From contig NC_088359.1 of assembly GCF_036884655.1 (NCBI RefSeq), positions 15,047,501 to 15,111,500 on the forward strand: DNA of 64,000 nt, given 5' to 3'. The DNA comes from Musa acuminata AAA Group (Eukaryota; Streptophyta; Magnoliopsida; Zingiberales; Musaceae). Both the position numbers and the translations under genes were made by a program. Under the pieces are notes generated by a model, which saw only the letters and a program-made list of their open reading frames with translations, made no database searches and had not been told where the DNA came from. Positions 1 through 8,755 of the stretch are shown here, piece after piece. Position 1 is the stretch's first letter, and each line of letters opens with the position of its first letter.

Positions 1-46
1 GCCTAGATGTGCTTATTTGATTCTTAGATTTGAAACTACTCTTAAT

Positions 47-532
47 TTATTTTTCTAATTGACAAGCATCACACACATTATCTTTGATGAACTTGATGTG
101 AGGAATTCCTCGTACAAGTTCTTTAGATGATATTTGAGTGATTAGTTTCATGCTAGCATATCCTAATCTCCTATGCCAAAGCCATGCATCCTCGTTCAAA
201 ACTGAGAAACATACTTCATTGCAAAGATCATTGATGTTAATGGTGTATACATTATTCTGTTTCAATGCAATCATAGATGTGTTTTTGTGTGGTTTTTCAA
301 TGATGCAAGCATTAGATTCGAATTTGACAATATATCCTTTATCACACAATTGATTAATACTCAAGAGGTTATGTTTTAAACCATCAACTAAGAAAACATC
401 TTCAATAAAGAAGTTGGATTTGTTACCTATGGTTCCTTTGCCAATGATTTTACCCTTGTTGTTGTCTCCGAAGGTGACATAGCCTTCGTCTATGCTAGTG
501 AGCTTAGAGAATTGAGATGGATCTCCGGTCAT
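47..532 (-). pseudogene. pol: copia pol fragment: GAG-pre-integrase domain
   Basis: 161 codons following the protease region. It holds the GAG-pre-integrase domain with the zinc-binding style WHRRLGYAS ... CDACQLEK at its C-terminus (last about 45 residues), which normally precedes the integrase core. Upstream, on the minus strand, a nonsense codon lies just before the aspartic protease motif LDSGCSRHM (around 540-560). A second nonsense codon at 47 separates this segment from integrase. It is identical to 33886-34371. Non-functional as a polyprotein. Confidence 0.8.
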
Positions 533-670
533 ATGCCTTGAGCATCCACTATCAAGGTACTATCTTTTACTCCTAGGTTGTGATGGTGTATGTCTCTACA
601 AGAAAGGATAATTTTTAGGTACCCATTTACTTTTGGGTGCCTCAAAAACTGATCTACATCGTTTATCATG

Positions 671-1264
671 TTACATAGTGTTTGTCATGGTTCCTTTATG
701 AACCCAAATTAATTTGTTCAGATTAATTTTCTTGTATGGACAATAATACGTTTTGTGTCCATGGTTGCAACAAAAGTTGCATTTGCTTTGGTGTCGAACA
801 TATAGGATGGAGCCTTTTATGAAGGTGGTTGGATTTTGTTGAGGATTTCTCACAAATCCGATTCCACTTCTTTTGGGAACGTGACCCTTGTTTGCAAGGA
901 TCATGTTCAAAGACTTGCGACCAACCTCAAATTTTTTCAAGGTGTCCTTAAGTAGCAAGTTTTCCTTTTGGATAGTTTCTAGATCATGGCATTTTATACA
1001 AGAACCTAAACTATCATGATATTCAATTTTTAACTTATCGAAATTACAAGTAAGACTATCATGCTCCTTTTTTAGCAATTTGTATTTTCTACTAATAATC
1101 TTATATTCATCAAATAAGTCATGGAAGGCATTTAATAACTCATCAAATGATAAATCTGCATCAATTAAATTTGTTACCTCCTCTCCGATGGCCATTAAGG
1201 CGTAATGAGCAACTTGCTCGGTGTTGGACTCCTCTTCTTCGGACATGCTTGAGTCATCCCACAT
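671..1264 (-). pseudogene. gag: copia gag C-terminal part with second CCHC knuckle
   Basis: 197 codons continuing gag after a nonsense codon near 1302. The first 20 residues are acidic (EEEESNTEQ), the middle is predicted coiled coil (many K/E/L heptads), and near residues 160-173 there is a second zinc knuckle, CNFCCNHGHKTYYC (CX2CX4HX4C). Two-knuckle gag proteins of this type occur in SIRE-like copia elements. Identical to 34510-35103. Confidence 0.75.
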
Positions 1265-1303
1265 TGCTTTGAGCGCCTTCTTCTTTGATGTTCTCTTCTT
1301 GGC

Positions 1304-2179
1304 TTAGGGACAATCACTTTTGTAGTGTCCCGGCTTTTTGCACTCGTAGCAAATAACTTGGTCCTTTTTGGGTTCAAGTTTATTTTTTGTGTCATTTTTA
1401 AACTTGTTTCTCTTAATGAATTTTTTGAATTTCCTTGTTAGAAGTGCCAAGTCATCATCACAGTCCTCATCACTTGAGTTTTCTCTTAAGTGGTCATCTA
1501 AAGTTCTAAGTGCCATATCCTTCCTGTTCTTTGGAAGGATGTTTTCTTGCTCTTCATGAGCCTTGCATGTCATTTCATAAGTCATTAATGACCCGATTAG
1601 TTCTTCAAGAGGGAAGTTGTTTAAATCTTTAGCCTCTTGAATAGCAGTGACTTTAGGGTCCCAACTCTTAGGAAGGGATCTTAGAATCTTATTTACTAGC
1701 TCAAAATCCAAAAAACTTTTCCCGAGTCCTTTTAGACCATTGACGACATCCGTGAAACGGGTGTACATGTCGCCAATAGTCTCACTCGGTTTCATTCGGA
1801 AAAGTTCGAAAGAATGTATCAAAATATTTAATTTTGACTCTTTCACTCTACTTGTGCCTTCATGAGTCACTTCGAGTGTATGCCAAATATCAAACACGGT
1901 TTCACAAACCGAAACAAGATTAAACTCATTTTTATCAAGCGCACAAAATAAGGCATTCATAGCCTTTGCATTGAGAGCAAAAGTCTTCTTCTCCAATTTG
2001 TTCCAATCGATCATTGGAAGAGAAGACTTCGAAAATCCATTTTCGACAAGATTCCAAATTTTAAAATCCATTGAAATAAGGAAGATCCTCATTCGGGTCT
2101 TCCGATAGGTGTAGTCTATCCCATTGAACATGGGTGGACGAGTAATAGAATGGCCCTCTTGGTTTCCGGCGTATGCCAT
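1304..2179 (-). CDS. gag: copia gag N-terminal part (UBN2/DUF4219-type capsid, CCHC)
   Basis: 291 codons starting at the ATG at 2179 (MAYAGNQEGHS). It contains the copia gag capsid region (residues about 1-210, including the KILRSLPKSW and EELIGSLMTYE stretches typical of UBN2-type gag) and a C-terminal zinc knuckle, CYECKKPGHYKSDC, at about residues 277-290. The start is about 50 bp downstream of the PBS-like site. The reading frame stops at 1304, where I and H continue the same protein, so a nonsense mutation has split gag. Identical to 35143-36018. Confidence 0.85.
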   Translation of the reverse strand: MAYAGNQEGHSITRPPMFNGIDYTYRKTRMRIFLISMDFKIWNLVENGFSKSSLPMIDWNKLEKKTFALNAKAMNALFCALDKNEFNLVSVCETVFDIWHTLEVTHEGTSRVKESKLNILIHSFELFRMKPSETIGDMYTRFTDVVNGLKGLGKSFLDFELVNKILRSLPKSWDPKVTAIQEAKDLNNFPLEELIGSLMTYEMTCKAHEEQENILPKNRKDMALRTLDDHLRENSSDEDCDDDLALLTRKFKKFIKRNKFKNDTKNKLEPKKDQVICYECKKPGHYKSDCP

Positions 2180-2229
2180 CTCTCTTGGGTTTTAATCCGT
2201 TTGAGAGTTAACCCCGCTCTGATATCAAT

Positions 2230-2355
2230 TGTTAGGATCAAGAGTACTAAGAGGGGGGGGTGAATTAGTACAGTAGAAAACTTTCGACGATTAAAATCGC
2301 ATTCGTACGATAAGAGCGATTTCAATAGAAAATCCGATTTGTAAATCACTTTAAC
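2230..2355 (-). repeat. Partial copia LTR (inner end of the 5' LTR of G)
   Basis: On the plus strand the LTR begins TGTTAGGATC right next to the PBS complement (gctctgatatca). Only the first 126 bp are present; the matching full LTR of F is 36069-37625. It breaks at 2355 against gypsy element A. Confidence 0.8.
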
Positions 2356-2709
2356 GAGAGGAACATTCTATTAGGACTCTAACTATAAGAGTCTTAATTG
2401 AGAGGGGCATTCATGTAGGAGGTTTTTTCTTAGAGAAGAAATAGGAGTTGTAAGGGAATAGGAGTCTTGGGTAGGAGTCTTATTAGGAGTTGGTTAGAAG
2501 TAAGAGTCTTAAGTAAGAGTCCTATTAGGAGTTAGGGTTTAGAAGCCCTATAAATAGCCATGTATTCCTTCTCTTTTGATAAGCAATAGATGAATCTTTT
2601 CTGCAGCCTTTGAGCAGTAACCTGGAGGGAGGAACCCCTATAGAGTTCCAAGGAGGCCGATCCCCTAAAGAGATCAACCCCAAGTTTAGAATCTGCAAGG
2701 GTTCTAACA
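2356..2709 (+). repeat. 5' LTR of gypsy A (5'-truncated)
   Basis: 354 bp against 438 bp for the full-length LTR. It ends ...GGTTCTAACA and is followed by the PBS. It retains the third U3 hairpin (ttaggactct...agagtctta) and the TATA box, but lacks the first 84 bp. Confidence 0.85.
2549..2557 (+). promoter_or_regulatory. TATA box in gypsy LTR (TATAAATAG)
   Basis: TATAAATAG sits about 160 bp before the LTR end, as expected for a U3/R promoter. The same motif is found at 7515 in the 3' LTR and in the LTRs of B, D and E. Confidence 0.6.
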
Positions 2710-2711
2710 CT

Positions 2712-2723
2712 TGGTATCAGAGC
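2712..2723 (+). other. Primer-binding site (initiator tRNA-Met)
   Basis: TGGTATCAGAGC lies 2 bp after the LTR end. It complements the 3' end of plant initiator tRNA-Met, the usual primer for plant copia and chromovirus reverse transcription. Confidence 0.85.
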
Positions 2724-4044
2724 AGCGTTCTTGGCATCTCGCTGCCCTTCCACTGCCATCCATCAGCCCTCCACAACCGCCCAAAGCAATTCCCACAATT
2801 GCTTAAAAAATCGTCGCCGAATTCCGCCATCATCTCCACCACCGCGGATCATCCTTTGATCTCCCCCTGAATTGCAACAGGTTCTGGTTTCCTACCTTAC
2901 TGCTGCTGCAATTTAGTTATCCTTATTCGAAAATCCAAAAAAAAAAAACTGTTCCTATATTGCTGCATAAACCTATCGTCACAAAGTTTTCATCTCTACG
3001 ACGAAAGATACATTGCAGAATTCCAGCCGCATAGTACCATCTGTTTAATCTTGCTACTATGCTTTTTCTATCCAAATTTCTATGAAATTTTTATGACATC
3101 TTTGACACTTCCTAACAGCAGATTTCCCTTTGGTTTTTTCAAAAAATTCTCGATATAAACCATTGATCTTTTACGTCAAATCTGCGATACTTGAAAATCT
3201 GCACTGTAAATTTCAGCTGCATAGCACTGTTTGTTTGATCTTGATACTACATTGTTTCTATCCAAATCTCTACGAATTTTTTATGATAGCTTTGACACTT
3301 CATAACAGTAGATTTCCCTTTGGTTTCATCAAAAAATTCTCAATATAAACCACTAATCTTTTACGTCCAATCTGCTATACCTAAAAATCTGTGCTGCAGA
3401 AAATTTCAGCCGCATATTGTTGCCTTAACCCATCTATTTGCAATCTTTTTTTAATGAAATTTCTTATACACTTCATAGATCATCTTGGATTCCAACTAAG
3501 ATTGATCTATTAAGAAATTCATCTTTAAAAACGATTTTATATTGCTGCAAATTTTCGTCGTAACCCGCTGAAATTTTTCGACGAGAATTCTGCAATCGCA
3601 ACTTGCACCAATTTCCTTGCTGTTATACTGCCGAAATTTTCTTGATTAAATTAGATATCCTTGCTGTCATATAAACTGTGATTTTGCTATCAATTCTCTC
3701 CTCAATTCTCTCATGTTTTTGGTGGAAATTACGTCGAGAAACCGTTGTTTCTTCGACGACAATTCTACTCTTACAAGACAGCACATACTTGCTGCAACCT
3801 CCACTGATTTCTATCAAACCTTTGCTACCATCTACAATAGATCCAAAACATTCATACATAGCCCTAAAACTCTACCAAACCACACCCTCAAACTGCACCC
3901 AAAACAGCCACAAAACAAACCTAAGTCGTAGCCTACATCCATCGATCCACCAATCCTTTCGACCATCACTTCTCTCAACTATACATGCCTTTAACCTGAC
4001 CACAAAAGAGAGATCTTAATATCATAGATTTGGAGGCATATACT
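2724..4044 (+). other. Long untranslated leader of gypsy A with ~190-bp tandem repeats
   Basis: About 1.3 kb between PBS and gag without convincing coding capacity. Three degenerate units with a period of about 190 bp can be anchored on the phrase CAGCCGCATA at about 3023, 3213 and 3405. Each unit carries TTTCCCTTTGGTTT and ATATAAACCA blocks. An A10 run occurs at about 2938. The leader is shared by A, B, C and E but mostly deleted in D. An upstream gag-like start (MPLT) near 3985 is followed at codon 5 by TGA. Confidence 0.7.
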
Positions 4045-4413
4045 ATGGCATCTAAGGAGGCAATCAATGCTAAATTCGAAGCCTTGGAGGCGCGAATGAA
4101 GGATAAGATTCGGACGCTCTTTACCGAACTCAGATTGGGCCGACCACTAAGTCCGAAAAAATCATATCACGGAGAGAGCTTTGCCCAATCGCACCAGGCT
4201 CGAAGAGATGAGTTCCAAGGGAGGGGAGGCTCTATGACTGAACCCAACTATCCATGCATGAGAGTGGACTTCCCTAGATGGGAAGAAGGAGACCCGATTG
4301 GTTGGATCTCGCACGCGGAGCGATATTTTCAGTACCACAAAACCGCGGATGCATCTATGGTGAAAATTGCAGCTATACATCTTGAAGGGGATGCTATACA
4401 GTGGTTTGACTAG
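4045..4413 (+). pseudogene. gag: gypsy A gag N-terminal part
   Basis: ATG at 4045 (MASKEAINAKF). The region encodes the basic N-terminus and the start of the retrotransposon gag domain ([17 protein letters not shown] ... [11 protein letters not shown]). It ends at a TAG that replaces the tryptophan codon of the FDWFEHTYG motif kept in B, C and D. Element E has the same TAG. Gag continues in frame for a short distance and then suffers a 1-nt deletion near 4540. Confidence 0.8.
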
Positions 4414-4604
4414 TTTGAACATACTTATGGAGTCCTTTCATGGCAACAATTCAAAGAAGGACTGTTGATCCGCTTCAGACCAACCGATTACGAGAATATT
4501 GATGGACAACTAGCAAAGATCCGACAAACTTCCACATTCAAGAGTACCAAACCAGGTTTGAAAGGTTATCTAATCAAACTCATGATTGGTCTCAAAAACA
4601 GCTA

Positions 4605-5690
4605 TTGAGGACCTTCATTGAGGGCTTGAAGCCGGAGATCCGAAGAGAAGTTAAAGCGCGACAACCGTATACGCTTATGGCAACCATCTCTTTCGCACGA
4701 CATCAAAAGGAGCAATTGAACCATGAAGCTCAGAGGACTAGGGTTGCTCCTCAACCAGTAATATTGAAGCCCTCAGCCCCCCCTACTATTGACCAAGTCC
4801 CTACACCAAAGAGGTTAACAAGAGAAGAGCTTCGGGAGCGATATGCGAAGGGGTTATGTTGGCATTGTGATGAGCCGTGGAGCCGTGAGCATCGCTATAG
4901 TAAAGGGAGACTTCTTATGATTGAACCAATAGAAGAAGAGGTCATTGAACATCCAAAAGAGAGCCTTGAACATGAAGAAGAAGATACAGAAGAAGAGCCA
5001 CAACCGACTGAAGTTACGGTACATGCACTAGCCGGCTACTCAAACCCGGAAACGATGAAAGTTGGAGGCCTTCTCAAACAACAACCGATCACTGTTCTCA
5101 TCGACACGGGCAGTTCTAATAACTTTATAAACAGTAAGGTTACTATTCAGATGGCCTTACCTATTGAGAATTGTAGCAGGTTTGACGTTAAGGTCGTCGA
5201 CGGACGGATTTTGAATTGTGATCGTAGGCGCCCGCAGGAGAAACTATTGCTGCAGGACCAAGAGATAATTGCATATTTCTTCCTTCTCCCTCCTGATGAT
5301 CATAAGGCCATGTTTATAATTAAATGGTTGACGATATTTGGTGATATTTCTTGGAATTTTATGCAACTAATTATGAAATTTTATAGTAAGGAGAAACAGG
5401 TGATACTGAACGGGAAACGTGGGGGTGACATAACGACGATTTGCACACAACAAATGGAGAAGGTTTTGCATAAAGCATGCAGCAGATTTTTTATACAACT
5501 TGAGCAGCAAACTAAGGGAGAGCCAATACAATTTGAAGATCCAAACCTACTTCCTTTGCTTGCTGAATTTTCAGATATATTTGACGAACCGTACAACCTA
5601 CCTCGTACCCGTCGGCATGATCATTATATAATGATTCTTTCAGGCAAACCTCCAGCAAATACTCGGCCATATCAATATCTATATCTCTAG
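4605..5690 (+). pseudogene. gag-pol: gypsy A gag C-terminus plus aspartic protease
   Basis: 361 codons. Residues 85-98 are the plant-type zinc knuckle [13 protein letters not shown], with its last Cys changed to Tyr. Residues about 105-135 are an acidic linker. The aspartic protease active site, VLIDTGSSNNF, is at about 164-174. It ends at a TAG at the QKDEIER motif; D has an amber codon at the same place, while B, C and E keep CAG there. Confidence 0.8.
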
Positions 5691-5720
5691 AAGGATGAAA
5701 TAGAAAGGATTGTAAAAGAA

Positions 5721-7220
5721 ATGCTCAAAACAGGAGTTATTCGGCCAAGTTGCAACCTCTATTCTTCACCGGTGCTACTTGTACGCAAGAAGGACGGAAC
5801 ATGGCGAATATACGTTGATTACCGAGCTCTCAATGGCATAACCATCAAGGACAAATACCTTATTCTAATAGCAGATGAATTACTAGATGAAAGGGAGTAC
5901 AAATCTTTACAAAGCTGGACCTTTGATCCGGGTATCATCAAATATGAGTGTGCGAAGAAGACATACCGAAAACCACCTTTTGAACACACAACAACCATTA
6001 CAAATTTTTACTTTCTTCAACAGAAGGTGGAATATCTTGGGCATATCATATCAGAGGAAGGTGTGAAAGTGGACCCCTTCAAAATTGAAGCAATGCAAAA
6101 CTGGCCTACCCCGAGGAACGTAAAATTGCTACATGGCTTTCTGGGTTTAATAGGCTACTACTGCAAGTTTGTGAAAAACTATGGCGAGATCAGTGCAACA
6201 TTTACTTCCTTACTGAAAAAAGATGTCTTCCAATGGTCGGACAGAGCCTCCGCTGCCTTCGACAAAATTAAGGCAGCCATGACGACGACGCCGGTGCTAA
6301 CACTACTAAATTTTAACCGACCCTTCATTATTGAGGCCGACGTATCTGGAGTCAGAATTGGAGCCATTCTCATGCAAGATGGTCGACCACTCGCATACAC
6401 TAGCAACACATTATCTCCCTCCCATCAAAATAAGTCAACATATGATAAGGAGATGCTCGCCATTGTGCGCACAGCAACGAGGTGGAGACCCTACTTGATT
6501 GGTCGACGATTTCAAATTAAAATCGACCATAAAAGCCTCAAGTACTTTTTGGAGCGAAAGATACCATCCCCTGAGCAGCAAAAATGGGTAACAAAACTTC
6601 TTGGATTTGATTTTGAAATAACTTACAAAAAAGGGAAAGAGAATGTTCTTGCAGATGCGTTTTCGCAGCTACCCGAGCAAGTTGAAGTTTCGGCCGTTTC
6701 ACTTCCGACCAGCAACTTCCTTGAGGATATTAAGATGGAATGGCAGGAAGATTTAGATACTAGTAAGATTATAAAAAAATTGGAGGAAGCACCAAGCCCC
6801 ATGGCTCATTACAATTGGGACTCAAAAGAATTACACTATAAGGGACGCATTGTGCTTGTGACAAATTCTACTTGCATCTTCAAGAGCAGATTTTGGACAA
6901 AGTTATTCCATATGCAGGGTACTAAATTGAAAAGGAGTACGACATATCACCCACAAACCAACAGCCAGCCGGAAGTTTTAAACAGGTGCTTGGAGACAGC
7001 CCAAAGCCACCCACCAAATATGACTACCCAAAGAGAACTCCAGACTCAGCCAAGTGCCATTATTGATCGATGGATCGTGACTCGACGACGACGACCCACT
7101 AATGAAGTGCTAATACAGTGGGCGAACCTACCAATAGAAGATGCCAATTGGGAGAACTATGACAACTTGAAGATCAAATTCTCAGAATTCACGAATCATC
7201 ACCCTCAAGGACAAGGCTGA
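5721..7220 (+). pseudogene. pol: gypsy A pol: defective RT, RNase H, integrase remnant, chromodomain
   Basis: 499 codons. RT starts normally ([23 protein letters not shown]) but from about residue 57 to 95 it reads out of frame ([10 protein letters not shown]...). It then jumps to [17 protein letters not shown], so the LDLxxxYHQI and FFDD catalytic motifs are gone. RNase H ([21 protein letters not shown]) is retained. Integrase is reduced to the last catalytic region (TTYHPQTNSQPEVLNR). A chromodomain follows (RRRRPTNEVLIQWANLPIEDANWE). This protein could not reverse-transcribe or integrate on its own. Confidence 0.85.
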
Positions 7221-7237
7221 TTTGAAGAGGGCGGGTC

Positions 7238-7675
7238 TGTTAGGACTCTATCTTGGAGAGTCCTAATTGAGAGGGACATTCATGTAAAAATGTTAGGACT
7301 CTAGCTAGGAGAGTCCTAATTGAGAGGGACATTCTGTTAGGACTCTAACTAGGAGAGTCCTAATTGAGTGGGGCATTCATGTAGGAGGTTTTTTCTTAGA
7401 GAAGAAATAGGAATTGTAAGGGAATAGGAGTCTTGGGTAGGAGTCTTATTAGGAGTTGGTTAGAAGTAAGAGTCTTAAGTAAGAGTCCTATTAGGAGTTA
7501 GGGTTTAGAAGCCCTATAAATAGCCATGTATTCCTTCTCTTTTGATAAGCAATAGATGAATCTTTTCTGCAACCTTTGAGCAGTAACTTTGAGGGAGGAA
7601 CCCCTATAGAGTTCCAAGGAGGCCGATCCCCTAAAGAGATCAACCCCAAGTTTAGAATCTGCAAGGGTTCTAACA
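7238..7675 (+). repeat. 3' LTR of gypsy A
   Basis: 438 bp, TGTTAGGACTCT...GGTTCTAACA, preceded by a polypurine tract (gaagagggcggg). It starts with three tandem hairpins (10-bp arms TTAGGACTCT/AGAGTCCTAA) and has TATAAATAG at 7515. Confidence 0.9.
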
Positions 7676-7792
7676 AAAGACAGTGTGCAGTTATGGTAAA
7701 GCTCAAAACGTAAACGCAATCTGCAATATGATGATCATACGAAAAAGCAGATTTACGTCTAAACGCAGATTTACGTCTGAACCTTGAAACAC
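7676..7792 (-). repeat. Copia LTR remnant (Q, left piece)
   Basis: About 115 bp, diverged from but clearly alignable to 36232-36350 of the F LTR (shared blocks: tgcagtt, gatttacgtct, cttgaaacac). With 29172-30035 it is read as part of one copia LTR later split by element C. At 7788-7792 the bases AACAC are common to the copia LTR and to the LTR/leader boundary of the gypsy, which marks a deletion junction. Confidence 0.65.
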
Positions 7793-7828
7793 CTAGTATC
7801 AAAGCAGCGTTCTTGGCATCTCGCTGCC

Positions 7829-8266
7829 TGTTAGAACCCTTGCAGATTCTAAACTTGGGGTTGATCTCTTTAGGGGATCGGCCTCCTTGGAACTCTATAG
7901 GGGTTCCTCCCTCCAAGTTGCTGCTCAAAGGCTGCATAAAAGATTCATCTATTGCTTATGAAAAGAGAAGGAATACATGGCTATTTATAGGGCTTCTAAA
8001 CCCTAACTCCTAATAGGACTCCTACTTAAGACTCTTACTTCTAACCAACTCCTAATAGGACTCCTACTCAAGACTCCTATTCCCTTACAACTCCTAATTC
8101 TTCTCTAAGAAAAAACCTCCTACATGAATGCCCCTCACAATTAGGACTCTCCTAGCTAGAGTCCTAACAGAATGTCCCTCTCAATTAGGACTCTCCTAGC
8201 TAGAGTCCTAACATTTTTACATGAATGTCCCTCTCAATTAGGACTCTCCAAGCTAGAGTCCTAACA
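7829..8266 (-). repeat. 3' LTR of gypsy B
   Basis: 438 bp, bounded on the plus strand by TGTTAGAACCC and AGTCCTAACA. It is followed at 8267 by the PPT complement (gacccgccctcttc). Confidence 0.9.
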
Positions 8267-8301
8267 GACCCGCCCTCTTCAAATCAGCCTTGTCCTCGAG
8301 G

Positions 8302-8652
8302 CTAATGATTCATGAATTCTGGGAATTTGATCTTCAAGTCGTCATAGTTCTCCCAAGTGGCATCTTCTTTTGGTAGGTTCGCCCACTGTATTAGCACTTC
8401 ATTAGTGGGTCGTCGTCGTCGAGTCACGATCCGTCGATCAATAATGGCACTTGGCTGGGTCTGGAGTTCTCTTTGGGTAGTCATATTTGGTGGGTGGCTT
8501 TGGGCTGTCTCCAAGCACCTGTTTAAAACTTCCGGTTGGCTGTTGGTTTGTGGGTGATATGTCGTACTCCTTTTCAATTTAGTACCCTGCATATAGAATA
8601 ACTTTGTCCAAAATCTGCTATTGAAGATGCAAGTAGAATTTGTCACAAGCAC
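8302..8652 (-). pseudogene. pol: gypsy B integrase remnant and chromodomain
   Basis: 116 codons holding the tail of the integrase core (SRFWTKLFYMQGTKLK, HPQTNSQPEVLNRCLET), fused by deletion to the chromodomain (IIDRRIVTRRRRPTNEVLIQWANLPKEDATWE). The first two catalytic acidic residues of integrase and the HHCC zinc finger are missing. It is separated from the RNase H part by stops near 8690-8756. Confidence 0.8.
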
Positions 8653-8755
8653 AATGCGTCCCTTATAGTGTAATTCTTTTGTCCCAATTGTAATGAGCCA
8701 TGGGGCTTGGTGCTTCCTCCAATTTTTTTATAATCTTACTAGTATCTGAATCTTC

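Larger units (their letters stand above)
1..2355 (-). mobile_element. Copia element G, 5' portion (SIRE-like), runs off left edge
   Basis: This minus-strand Ty1/copia fragment reads, from right to left, a partial 5' LTR, a PBS-like site, gag, and the start of pol (GAG-pre-integrase). As far as I can read it is base-for-base identical, with a constant offset of 33839, to 33840-36194 in element F, including the G8 homopolymer near 2251. The copy ends abruptly at 2355, inside the LTR, where a truncated gypsy LTR begins. It is either a very recent duplication or conversion or an assembly duplication. The element continues beyond position 1. Confidence 0.9.
2356..7675 (+). mobile_element. Gypsy element A, non-autonomous chromovirus derivative
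   Basis: Order: truncated 5' LTR (2356-2709), PBS (2712-2723), leader of about 1.3 kb, broken gag, protease, RT remnant, RNase H, integrase remnant, chromodomain, PPT (about 7221-7237), and 3' LTR (7238-7675). Compared with D it lacks the RT core and most of integrase. No TSD can be assigned because the 5' LTR has lost its first 84 bp at the junction with copia G. The right flank is a different copia LTR remnant. Confidence 0.9.

Noticed and set aside
2938..2948. A-run as a possible SINE or retropseudogene tail
   Set aside because: It occurs at the same leader position in B (T-run at 12533), C and E, so it belongs to the gypsy leader; no TSD around it.
3020..3420. Possible host gene exon or microRNA precursor in the gypsy leader
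   Set aside because: The tandem units are shared by all four defective copies, have no ORF and no clear stable hairpin by eye; element origin explains them.
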